Assembly (NCBI GenBank): GCA_045579745.1
Contig: JAZNMQ010000006.1
Span: 1-16,585 of the forward strand
Source of the DNA: Flemingiibacterium sp045579745
GTDB lineage: Bacteria > Bacillota > Clostridia > Oscillospirales > CAG-272
Direction of reading: 5' to 3'
Length of the DNA: 16,585 nt
Below are positions 1 to 7,990 of the stretch, piece after piece. How positions within the stretch are numbered: position 1 is the stretch's first letter; the number at the start of each line of letters is the position of its first letter. A model generated the notes under the pieces. It ran no database searches. It worked only from the letters and a program-made list of their open reading frames with translations, and had not been told where the DNA came from. The position numbers and the translations under genes were made by a program.

Positions 1-533
1 ATATGCCGTTTCGGCTGGCAGCTTCCCCACTGTGAGATCATGTTTCGGAAACGGATCACGGGATACTCAACGCCGTATTTCCGGAATTTCGGATAGACCG
101 CCTCACACAATGCTCGTACCTGTTCTTGACAAAGTCTCTGCAACCATTTTTCCATGGTTCTCTTTTTCGTTTCGTGATCCGCCTCGTTTTTGACATACAG
201 TGTAATATAAGACTCGTCACTCGTCACGTAATTCTTCTTTGCGGTCACAATCTTGAGCCGCTGTTCTTTTCCCAGGATGAGAAATGTTTCACCGTCCACA
301 TACTCTTTTGGCCGGGGCGCGTATCGTGCAAGATCCTCATAATAGGCCAGGGCACTGATAATGTAATCGGCTTTGGCTTTCAGGAAGTCTTCGATTTCCT
401 CCAGTTCTACCGAAGGATTGGCGGATACCGCGATGCTTTGATCTGCCTTGATTCGGAGGTTGATGTTTTTTACATCCTTACGGATCAGATCATACTGAAG
501 TTCTTTTCCTTTGAGGTTGATCGACTGTATCAT
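1..533 (-). CDS. YgjP-like (DUF45) metallopeptidase, partial at the 3' end
   Basis: This is the N-terminal 177 residues of a YgjP-like zinc metallopeptidase; the catalytic HExxH part lies beyond the window. The visible protein starts MIQSINLKGKELQYDLIRKD, has the family's basic beta-rich N-terminal half, and ends in NMISQWGSCQPKRH. This matches the family signature (SRWGSC followed by a basic stretch) that comes just before the HELxH zinc site. The start ATG at 533 overlaps the hsdR stop in an ATGA arrangement and is preceded by AGGAGG, so it is translated after hsdR. Members of this family are often found beside type I restriction genes; the role there (protein turnover or maturation) is unknown to me. 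Family is fairly secure; function in this operon is inference. Confidence 0.85.
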   Translation of the reverse strand, partial: MIQSINLKGKELQYDLIRKDVKNINLRIKADQSIAVSANPSVELEEIEDFLKAKADYIISALAYYEDLARYAPRPKEYVDGETFLILGKEQRLKIVTAKKNYVTSDESYITLYVKNEADHETKKRTMEKWLQRLCQEQVRALCEAVYPKFRKYGVEYPVIRFRNMISQWGSCQPKRH

Positions 534-3500
534 CGAAACCTCCTGAGGGCGACAGTGATCACATTTTCAATAATCCGATCCACCGTATCAAAGTCCACCT
601 TTATGCCCGTTTCCTTTTCGATCTCAAAGAACATATCGTCGATATTCTGGGCAATTCGGTTATGAACGTCCAAATTGGTCTGCCAATCGATCATGTTGTG
701 CTCGTCAACAATTTCTGTTACTCGCAAGGAAATATCACACATCAATTCCATATTGGCGTAAATGTCCATTACATCGTCCAGAATCGCGGTGATCACACCG
801 TAGAAGGCTTGCGCGTGGACATTCCCTTTGATTCGTTCAGGATACGTGATATTGGTGGTTCCCTTTCGGTAATCCTCCATGATCTCTTTCATCTTTACAA
901 GGTATTCAGCTTCCGAGATCACTCGGTTTTCATAATCCTTCAGGGTGTCTTTGATGCGTTTCGAGAAGCTATCATAATACGCAGGATTCTCATCTCTGTT
1001 ACCCTTTATACTCTTGGTCATATGAGACACGATTGCATCGGCCTTGGAACGTGGTGTACCCAGCTCCTCCAGTTCTTTCTCCAGCCCGTCACGGTCAAGA
1101 ATATCCACGGGATTCGTGATCTGCTTGATTCCGGCGACCGACATGTGCGTGTCCAGCAGATTCTGCATCTGCTTTTCATATTCCTTGTTATCGATGGTAT
1201 CCGCATACCGAAGCTTTACGCTTCTTCGTAGCTTAGCGAAGAAAACAAAAGCCTTTTGATAAGTCTTGAGCTCGCTCTGATCGAAAGCGGCATAGGCCTT
1301 TTCAGAATTCATGACCATATTCAGGGCGCGGCCAAATACGCACAACCGCTCATAGAACTCGGCGCGCATTTCAGCATCAGCCAGGAACACCTCGTACTGC
1401 TCCGCGTCGTCTTTGTCGACGATGGATCGGAACAGCTCGATCAGTTGGGAATATGCCTCGCGCAAGCGGCTGACGCAAGCCATTACGTCTACGATGACTC
1501 CCTGAATATCCGAGCTGTCATACTGCTCCAGACCCGCACCGCTGTATAGCTCCATGGCATCGTCCAGTTTTTTGATCAATCCGCGGTAATCCACGATCAA
1601 ACCGTAGTCCTTACCTTCATAGAGACGGTTGGTTCGGGCGATCGCCTGAAGAAGGCCGTGCTCCTTGAGCTCCTTGTCAATGTAGAGCACCTGTGTCCGA
1701 GGCGCGTCAAAGCCGGTGAGCAGCTTACTGCAGACGATCAGGATGTCGATCTCACCGTCGATGAACTTGTTCTTGATGGCCTCCTCGTAATCGTCGGGAT
1801 TCCCGTACTGATCCATCATTTTGTTCCAGTAAGCGATAACGGCATCGTCGGTGCTCTCGGCGATATCCTGAGCGCCTTCCCGTATATCCGGCGGCGAGAT
1901 CACTACTGCGGTGGTCAGGTCTCCAAACTGCTCAAAGCATTTTTGATACCGAACGGCATCCTTTTTGAAATTACAGGCAAGCATGGCCTTAAAGCCCGTA
2001 TTCTGGTAGCCCTCTTCGTAATGCTTCATGATATCCAAGGCGATCCGCTTGATCCGCGCATCCACCGAGGTCAGGCGCTGGATGGAGCTCCACTTGGTTT
2101 TCAGATCCACCTTCTGCGGCTCTGTCAGTTTCTTTGTTACTTGGTCGAACCAGAGGTCGATATTCTCCTCATCCACGGTCTGCTCAACGAATCTGCCCTC
2201 GTAGATCAGCGGTACAATGGCGCGGTCCTCCACACCATCCTTAATGGTATATTTGTGGATCAACTTACCGAACTTTGCGAGAGTATTCTTTTCGCTCTGC
2301 ATCAAAGGAGTACCCGTGAAACCAATATAGCAAGCGTTGGGGAACACGACCCGCATTTTTGCGGCCAAAGAGCCGTAGTTGGAGCGGTGGCTTTCGTCGA
2401 TGAGAACGAAGATGTCGCGGGACAGGTTCTTGAGTCCGCTGTTCTCTACGGTATTGAACTTGTTGATGATGGACGTGATCACATCAGCAGAGCCGCCGGA
2501 GACCAATTCGATCAGGTGCTTCCCCGATGTGGCGCGGGCAGGAGACAAGCGGGTATGGGCAAAGGTCTTGGCGATCTGCTTGTCCAGCTCCTTACGGTCG
2601 GTGACAATGATCACACGAGGGTTGTAACGACTCATTTCCATGAGAATGTACTTGGCCACCATGACCATCGTCAAGGACTTTCCGCTTCCCTGGGTGTGCC
2701 AGATGACACCGCCTTGACGGTTGCCCGCGCTGTCGTTGGTGTGGATGGTTTTGATGATCTCCTCCAGGGCGAAGAACTGCTGGTAGCGGCAGATCTTCTT
2801 GACGTTGGCGTCGTAGAGGATGAAGTATTTGGTGAGCTTCAGAAGCCGCTCGGGAGACAGGAGGGATACGATATTGCGGTCCTGCTCGGTGACCATACGG
2901 CCCACCACGTGCTGATCCAGCAGTGCCTTTTGCCAATCGATATTCTCTTCGCGCCATACGCTCCAGAATTTTTGAAGGGTTCCGCAGGTGGCGTAGCGGA
3001 CGTCGGTCTTATTCGTAACCATGAGTACCTGCGCAAACTTGAAAAGCTGGGGGATATAGGCAGCATCCTGATTGCGGTTCATCTGCCTGATGGCCTGCTC
3101 CACCTCCACAGAGGGGGCTTTGCACTCAATGACGGCGAAGGGGATACCGTTGATGAACAGGACGATATCGGGGCGGGCGTTTTTCTGCTTATCCCAGCTA
3201 TCGCAGGAGAACTCCTCGGTCACGTGGTAGACGTTGTTCTCGGGATGCTCCCAGTCGATATATCGCAGATTGAAGCTCTTTGTGGTGCCGTCCACCAGCT
3301 TCTCGGGGTAGCTTTTACCCAGCATCAGGGCGTCGTAGATCTTTTCACTGGTGCGGATCAGACCTTCCGTCAGGGGCGCGTCCAGATCGGTCATGGCGGA
3401 CTCGATGTTTTCGGACTTGAATTTATAGGTAATGCCGCCGTAGGTGAACTGATTGAGGGCATTGAGCCTTTCGCGGAGGATATCGCGGAGGAGAACACCC

Positions 3501-3628
3501 ACGAGGCTGCCGCGCTGCTTCAGGCACTCCGCGGGGGGGATGTACTCATAGCCCAGCTTGGAGAGGAGCTCTATGGGGGGGGTTTGGCTTATGTTTTTTT
3601 CGAGGAGTTGGGCGGGGTTAAAATCCAT
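530..3628 (-). CDS. hsdR: Type I restriction enzyme R subunit (endonuclease and translocase)
   Basis: Motor and nuclease subunit of a type I restriction enzyme. It pumps DNA past the bound complex using ATP and cuts far from the recognition site. At 1032 residues it is close to the type IC enzymes such as EcoR124I. The N-terminal PD-(D/E)xK nuclease is visible as RPDIVLF (D154) and VIECK (E168, K170), with the spacing known for EcoR124I. The SF2 translocase follows: Walker A QGSGKS (313-318), DESH box (411-414), GFTGTPL (436-442), LLTGFDAP (636-643) and QAIARTNR (661-668). The C-terminal helical region runs to the end. All motifs are intact. The start ATG at 3628 overlaps the stop of the DUF2971 gene by one base (TAATG) and has GGAGG seven bases upstream. 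Two runs of G (7 and 8) sit in the first 35 codons. Confidence 0.97.
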   Translation of the reverse strand: MDFNPAQLLEKNISQTPPIELLSKLGYEYIPPAECLKQRGSLVGVLLRDILRERLNALNQFTYGGITYKFKSENIESAMTDLDAPLTEGLIRTSEKIYDALMLGKSYPEKLVDGTTKSFNLRYIDWEHPENNVYHVTEEFSCDSWDKQKNARPDIVLFINGIPFAVIECKAPSVEVEQAIRQMNRNQDAAYIPQLFKFAQVLMVTNKTDVRYATCGTLQKFWSVWREENIDWQKALLDQHVVGRMVTEQDRNIVSLLSPERLLKLTKYFILYDANVKKICRYQQFFALEEIIKTIHTNDSAGNRQGGVIWHTQGSGKSLTMVMVAKYILMEMSRYNPRVIIVTDRKELDKQIAKTFAHTRLSPARATSGKHLIELVSGGSADVITSIINKFNTVENSGLKNLSRDIFVLIDESHRSNYGSLAAKMRVVFPNACYIGFTGTPLMQSEKNTLAKFGKLIHKYTIKDGVEDRAIVPLIYEGRFVEQTVDEENIDLWFDQVTKKLTEPQKVDLKTKWSSIQRLTSVDARIKRIALDIMKHYEEGYQNTGFKAMLACNFKKDAVRYQKCFEQFGDLTTAVVISPPDIREGAQDIAESTDDAVIAYWNKMMDQYGNPDDYEEAIKNKFIDGEIDILIVCSKLLTGFDAPRTQVLYIDKELKEHGLLQAIARTNRLYEGKDYGLIVDYRGLIKKLDDAMELYSGAGLEQYDSSDIQGVIVDVMACVSRLREAYSQLIELFRSIVDKDDAEQYEVFLADAEMRAEFYERLCVFGRALNMVMNSEKAYAAFDQSELKTYQKAFVFFAKLRRSVKLRYADTIDNKEYEKQMQNLLDTHMSVAGIKQITNPVDILDRDGLEKELEELGTPRSKADAIVSHMTKSIKGNRDENPAYYDSFSKRIKDTLKDYENRVISEAEYLVKMKEIMEDYRKGTTNITYPERIKGNVHAQAFYGVITAILDDVMDIYANMELMCDISLRVTEIVDEHNMIDWQTNLDVHNRIAQNIDDMFFEIEKETGIKVDFDTVDRIIENVITVALRRFR
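3533..3582. repeat. Two poly-G runs at the start of hsdR
   Basis: On the plus strand there is a run of seven G at 3533-3539 and of eight G at 3575-3582. On the coding strand they encode Pro-Pro pairs (ITPP-like context at codons 17-18 and IPPAE at about 31-34). Slippage in either run would frameshift hsdR near its start and abolish restriction while leaving the upstream methylase genes intact. Whether slippage happens cannot be seen from one sequence. Confidence 0.6.
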
Positions 3629-4761
3629 TACTGTGCCTCCTGTTCTATGTAATCCTCGTATGAATGAGCTGTCTGGAACACATTACACTTGCGAATTTTT
3701 ACGCTCCAGTTGCGCTTTTTGCATAACTGAATCAATTTCTTAGCGTTTTCGGTTTCGATTGACCGTTCATCTATGATAACGCCGCTGACGATGTCGATGG
3801 GGACTTTGCTGTCTACTTCACTCAAAACAATGCGCCATTCTTTTTCATATTCCCAGCATTTTTCTTTCCGCAAAAACTGGTGAAAAGCACTTTGCGCAAA
3901 GTATAAATTCAATGAGGGATCTTCTTTCTCATAAATCAACTGATCAATTAGAAACTGAAAACTTATTTCTTTGGGACATTCGCTATACTCAACCATAAAA
4001 GTATTCAAAATATACCACTTGTATTGAGAATTCAAACAATCCGCCTTATGATAATCATATTCAATGCAAAAGCCTTTTCCCGAATCTGCATAATAGCCCC
4101 ACATATTGCTCAGATCATAACTATCCGACATAGAGAAAACATGAGTTTTATTTCTTGTTTCAAAATTCGCAAATAAAAGTATTATCAGAAGCAACTCCAC
4201 TTGTTGCTCCCAACCGGCTATGATTTTTCCAACAAGTTCTTTAATCTTTGTGGTTACAATAAGAGCAGATTCATAGTCGCCTCCGCAGTTAAACAGTAAC
4301 TGCGCTGCTTTGATTTCGTCAAGCTCTCCTGTTTGCGGATTCATACATAATGCAATATCCTGAAGAGGAAGCTTTCGCACATCGTCAGGGGAGCTAAAAA
4401 GACGAATGTCCTGTTTCTTTGCAACAGAATAAATCAGCAGTGCAGGATCGGAAAGCAAATATGTTATTGCATCTCCAATCTGCTTTACAGGATTCCCAAA
4501 AAAGTTAGAGTCAAAATCATCATTTAATGCGCTTGCCTTTCCAATCCACATATATCCTTTTTCCAAGCAATCATAAATGTTTTCAAATGACTCGCCTTGC
4601 AAACTTCTGTACTTATACAGTTTCCCGTTATTTGGAAGAATAGACAGCAATAACTGAAACTGCTTATTGATATCCTCTTCCGATAACTTTTCAGCATCAG
4701 TTACAGATGCTATGAAATTGAAATGTTTCTCATATTCAGTCATTGCTATCATCCCTTTCAT
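3628..4761 (-). CDS. DUF2971 domain protein inside the hsd operon
   Basis: A 377-residue protein with the marks of the DUF2971 family: LYKYRSL (48-54) near the N-terminus, a WIGKASALNDDFD segment (72-84), MWGYYADSGKGFCIEYD (220-236) and WEYEKEWRIVL (303-313). These are the conserved aromatic and charged stretches of the family; no catalytic activity is established to my knowledge. It sits between hsdS and hsdR with one-base TAATG overlaps on both sides, so it is translated with the restriction enzyme. A later ATG at 4743 (MTEYEKHF) has AAAGGG nine bases upstream and could be the true start; the ATG at 4761 is kept because it forms the same stop-start overlap as hsdR. The gene is visibly more AT-rich than hsdR, suggesting separate origin. 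DUF2971 genes are recurrent in defence islands; a role as a restriction accessory or a separate defence effector is inference. Confidence 0.82.
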   Translation of the reverse strand: MKGMIAMTEYEKHFNFIASVTDAEKLSEEDINKQFQLLLSILPNNGKLYKYRSLQGESFENIYDCLEKGYMWIGKASALNDDFDSNFFGNPVKQIGDAITYLLSDPALLIYSVAKKQDIRLFSSPDDVRKLPLQDIALCMNPQTGELDEIKAAQLLFNCGGDYESALIVTTKIKELVGKIIAGWEQQVELLLIILLFANFETRNKTHVFSMSDSYDLSNMWGYYADSGKGFCIEYDYHKADCLNSQYKWYILNTFMVEYSECPKEISFQFLIDQLIYEKEDPSLNLYFAQSAFHQFLRKEKCWEYEKEWRIVLSEVDSKVPIDIVSGVIIDERSIETENAKKLIQLCKKRNWSVKIRKCNVFQTAHSYEDYIEQEAQ

Positions 4762-6044
4762 TATGGATTTACCCTCACGATCCCCGTCAGCAGAAGTTGC
4801 ATCAGGGCTTTTTTCTTTTTCTTTTCTTGATCGAGATTCTTTTGAAGAATCTCAATTTCTTCATTTGCTTTTTTGAATATCTGAACTAGCACATCTATTT
4901 CCTGAGAATCCGTAGGAAGGAAAAGAGAGGGTGTAAGAAAAGTGGAATTAGAAATGTTAATGGTGTTTTTTGCTCCTTTATTAACTATGGGCAATAAGTA
5001 ACCATTCGCATTATTTGCATACATAAAAAACTCATTTAGAAGATATCCAATTTCATAGTTTATTGGCTCATAAACACCATACAAAGGTGACACAGCTACT
5101 TTTTCTTTCATCTGACTTTGCTTAACAATTCCAAATGGGAACTCACCTGTCGGGCTTTTCGTGTAAACAATGTCCCCATAATAAACCACATTGTAATTGG
5201 ATGTGTCCAATGCCGCCATGCTTTTGCCCAAATGTTCACGCTGATCAACTACTCCGCTGTGAACTGCAACTGAACAAATTCTTAAATTTTGACTCTTATT
5301 CTCTTCTTTTCTTTCACAAAGAATATCGGCCATTTTTTGATGCTTCCATACCCCACTAAACCCCGGCAACCTCTTTTTCCCCGTAAGGAGCTGTTGCATC
5401 AAATACTTTTTCTGCCGCTTCTTTTCCTCGATAAGCTTTTCTTTCAGGGCGATCAGCTTGTCTTGGGCGGAGAGGATTTCGGCGATCTTTTGTTGTTCGG
5501 GGAGGGGGGGCATGAGTAAATAAGAGTTGAAAAAATCGTCTACCGAAATGTTCAACAAGCCATGATTTCTCGCGCCCTCCTGCGCGAAGGCCTGTATCTC
5601 CCGATTCATCATGCCCGCTTCAAAGTAGTGGACGTAGAAATCGGGACAACGATTCTCTTCATTGGCAGAAAAACAGATGTAGAGAGGAGAAACGATCCCC
5701 TTATCATACATATCCAGTCTCTTCAGAGCGCCAAAGGGATAACCGTTAGAGTAGCTCTTGTTGTATGCAAACTCGCCTTTGTGCAAAAGGAAATAGTTTG
5801 TCTTGTCCTCGCTTGCTATGTCCTTATTGAAAAAATCCCGCTGGCTGATCAAGCCGTATTGGGCAGATATGGTCAGTACATTATCGTTGTTTTCTTTGTT
5901 TTTCCTTGAAAGACGAGAAAACATTCTTTTGAAACGAGTCTCTTCCCAATCAGTTGGTACAATACCGATTTTGGTTCTTTTGTATCCCTTCGGTACCTCG
6001 CCGCGTTGGATCTGGTCAAGTCTTTGTTTTATTTGTGGGGTCAT
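4761..6044 (-). CDS. hsdS: Type I restriction enzyme specificity subunit, two TRDs
   Basis: DNA-recognition subunit of 427 residues that sets the target of both methylation and restriction. It has the usual two-fold layout: N-terminal stretch (1-30), TRD1 (about 30-180), conserved spacer helix PLPEQQKIAEIL to KKYLMQQLLTG (180-222), TRD2 (about 225-385) and a C-terminal helix ending KKKALMQLLLTG. The two spacer helices end in nearly the same words (LMQQLLTGKK and LMQLLLTGIV), showing the internal repeat. The two TRDs also resemble each other (GLISQRDFF against GVVDQREHL, and NGYPFGALK against GEFPFGIVK), so both half-sites may be related sequences. The ATG at 6044 follows AAAGGTG. The TRD segments are AT-rich against hsdM and hsdR, as expected for exchanged domains. 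The last base overlaps the start of the DUF2971 gene. Confidence 0.95.
   Translation of the reverse strand: MTPQIKQRLDQIQRGEVPKGYKRTKIGIVPTDWEETRFKRMFSRLSRKNKENNDNVLTISAQYGLISQRDFFNKDIASEDKTNYFLLHKGEFAYNKSYSNGYPFGALKRLDMYDKGIVSPLYICFSANEENRCPDFYVHYFEAGMMNREIQAFAQEGARNHGLLNISVDDFFNSYLLMPPLPEQQKIAEILSAQDKLIALKEKLIEEKKRQKKYLMQQLLTGKKRLPGFSGVWKHQKMADILCERKEENKSQNLRICSVAVHSGVVDQREHLGKSMAALDTSNYNVVYYGDIVYTKSPTGEFPFGIVKQSQMKEKVAVSPLYGVYEPINYEIGYLLNEFFMYANNANGYLLPIVNKGAKNTINISNSTFLTPSLFLPTDSQEIDVLVQIFKKANEEIEILQKNLDQEKKKKKALMQLLLTGIVRVNP
5504..5510. repeat. Poly-G run within hsdS at the TRD1 to spacer boundary
   Basis: Seven consecutive G on the plus strand encode the Pro-Pro of MPPLPEQQ in HsdS (residues 178-185). 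A frameshift here would truncate HsdS after its first TRD and leave a half-size specificity protein. The tract is short for phase variation, so this is only a possibility. Confidence 0.4.
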
Positions 6045-6057
6045 AATAACACCTTTC

Positions 6058-6411
6058 TTATCGCCTATCTATCCACTGACAGATTCTTTTTGCCAACTCT
6101 TCCTCACCCTTGCGCATCAAAACATAGATTGGAATATGTCGGGCAATGTACACGAGTTGTTTACGAAGCTCATCATCACTTAAGGTGTTGGGATTGATAT
6201 TACGATATATCGTAATGCCATCACACAAAGCACCAAACAATTCAATTTCTGACCTATATTCATAAATCAGATCCTGTATGCATTTCCAGGCGGTCTCGCG
6301 GGAAAAATCGAGAACAGCTTGCTCACAACGCATGATATTCTGATGGTCCTTTACGACCTCGATGGAAGTTTTTATGTGTTCCAGTGCTTTGTTATACTCA
6401 TTTTGATACAT
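6058..6411 (-). CDS. Unrecognised 117-residue protein between hsdM and hsdS
   Basis: I do not recognise this protein. It starts MYQNEYNKALEHIKTSIEVV and is predicted mostly helical with many charged residues, no signal peptide, no membrane segment and no metal-binding cluster. The N-terminal 60 residues (KALEHIKTSIEVVKDHQNIM and on) look like a long helical hairpin. The ATG at 6411 is chosen because AGGAGG lies nine bases upstream; the in-frame GTG at 6420 abuts that site and cannot use it. It sits 20 bp after hsdM and 13 bp before hsdS, so it is co-expressed and probably acts with them, for example by tuning methylase-specificity assembly or as a control or anti-restriction factor. That role is inference from position only. 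Confidence 0.75.
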   Translation of the reverse strand: MYQNEYNKALEHIKTSIEVVKDHQNIMRCEQAVLDFSRETAWKCIQDLIYEYRSEIELFGALCDGITIYRNINPNTLSDDELRKQLVYIARHIPIYVLMRKGEEELAKRICQWIDRR

Positions 6412-6431
6412 TTGCAACACCTCCTATTCTT

Positions 6432-7988
6432 TCAAATCCCCAATTCTTCCATATACTTCTTCATCTGCGCCTGCACCTCCGCCAATTCCGCCTCGATGCT
6501 CGCGATGTTCTGCTTCACCTCGTCGATATCGATGAGTTCCTCCTCCTCGAAGGTATCCACGTAGCGAGGGATGTTCAGGTTGTAGTCGTTTTCCTTGATC
6601 TCGTCCAGCGTGGCCACGTGGCTGTACTTGTCCTCGCCCGTGTAGTGGATGTCGGTCTTATACCGCACGTAGGTGTCCACGATCTTCTGCACGTCGCGCT
6701 CGCGTAGGATGTTCTGGTTCTTGCCCTTCTCGTAGTGCTCCTCGCCGCTGGCATCCATGAACAGAACGCGGTTATTGGTGCCGCGATCCTTGCGGAAGAT
6801 CAGGATACAGGCGGGAATGCCCGCGCCGTAGAACAGGTTGGCGGGGAGACCGATCACGGCGTCCAGAAGGTTGAAATTCTCAATGATGGTACGGCGGATG
6901 CGGCCCTCGCTTGCGCCGCGGAACAGGACACCGTGGGGCAGAATGATACCCATACGGCCGGTGGAGTCGTCCAGACTGTGGAGCATGTGCATGACGAAGG
7001 CGTAGTCGCCCTTGGAGGTGGGGGGAATGCCCCAATCAAAGCGGCGGTGGGGATCCAACTCGGCAGACATCTTCTCCTTGGGCTTGCCCTTATCGTCCAC
7101 AGCCCCCGACAAAAAACCGCTGTCCCACTTATCCAGCGAGAAGGGGGGATTAGCAACGATACACTGGAACTTCATGAGCTTGTCCTCTCGGATATTGCCG
7201 GGATGGGCGAGGGTATCACCCTGCCAGATGGTGGCGTCATCCACGTTATGCAGGAACATATTCATGCGGCAGAGAGCCCACGTTTGCATATTCTGCTCCT
7301 GACCGTAAATGGCAACCTTTTTACTGGGGACTTGCTTGTAGGCCTTGAGCAGAAGGCCACCGCTTCCACAGGTAGCGTCGTAGATGCGGTCATTCTCGCG
7401 GGGAGCGACCAGTCGGGCGACCAGATCGGAGACCATGGCGGGGGTGTAGAATTCACCGCCCTTTTTGCCCGCGTCGGAGGCAAAATTCGCGATCATATAC
7501 TCATAGGCATCGCCGATGATGTCAGCGTTATCCAGTTGATCGGGAGAAAGATCCAGACCGTGGAAATCCTCCAGAAGATTTTTCAGGATCGCGTTTTTCT
7601 CGCGGGTCTCACCGAAATCCACCGTGGAGTTGAAGTCGATGGCGCGGAACACGTTGTGAAGCTTGGCGCTGTTGTTCTTTTCAATATTGGCCAGGGCTAC
7701 GTTGATCTTCTCGCCGATGGCTACGTCGTTACGGTTGGCGTACAGGTAATCAAAGGTGGAGGTCTCATCCATCACGAACCGCTCGCGGCGCATGGCACGA
7801 GTGATTCTCTCCTCGTCATTACCGTACTGGGTAACGTACTTCTGGCGGGTATGGGCGTAGACGTCACTCAGATACTTAACAAAGAGCATGGACAGGATGT
7901 AATCCTTATAGCGGGAGCTATCGATCTTACCGCGGAAGCTGTCGCAGGCATTCCAGAGAACTTTTTCAATATTTTGCTTGGTGGTCAT
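6432..7988 (-). CDS. hsdM: Type I restriction enzyme M subunit (N6-adenine DNA methyltransferase)
   Basis: Transfers a methyl group from S-adenosylmethionine to N6 of adenine in the site chosen by HsdS, protecting host DNA. Its 518 residues match the type IC subunit length. The N-terminal helical domain (1-150) is followed by the conserved GGEFYTP (177-183), the SAM-binding motif DATCGSGG (204-211) and the catalytic NPPF (280-283, in IVANPPFSLDKW). The C-terminus ends in a coiled-coil-like helix (IDEVKQNIASIEAELAEVQA region) that should dock on HsdS. All key residues are present. The ATG at 7988 lies two bases after the stop of the half-specificity gene, and its ribosome site GGAAGG lies inside that gene's last codons, so the two are translationally coupled. 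Confidence 0.97.
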   Translation of the reverse strand: MTTKQNIEKVLWNACDSFRGKIDSSRYKDYILSMLFVKYLSDVYAHTRQKYVTQYGNDEERITRAMRRERFVMDETSTFDYLYANRNDVAIGEKINVALANIEKNNSAKLHNVFRAIDFNSTVDFGETREKNAILKNLLEDFHGLDLSPDQLDNADIIGDAYEYMIANFASDAGKKGGEFYTPAMVSDLVARLVAPRENDRIYDATCGSGGLLLKAYKQVPSKKVAIYGQEQNMQTWALCRMNMFLHNVDDATIWQGDTLAHPGNIREDKLMKFQCIVANPPFSLDKWDSGFLSGAVDDKGKPKEKMSAELDPHRRFDWGIPPTSKGDYAFVMHMLHSLDDSTGRMGIILPHGVLFRGASEGRIRRTIIENFNLLDAVIGLPANLFYGAGIPACILIFRKDRGTNNRVLFMDASGEEHYEKGKNQNILRERDVQKIVDTYVRYKTDIHYTGEDKYSHVATLDEIKENDYNLNIPRYVDTFEEEELIDIDEVKQNIASIEAELAEVQAQMKKYMEELGI

Positions 7989-7990
7989 GT

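Noticed and set aside
1658..3652. Long plus-strand open frame of 664 codons opposite hsdR
   Set aside because: It mirrors the hsdR codons, has no ribosome site or family motif, and hsdR shows every expected catalytic motif.
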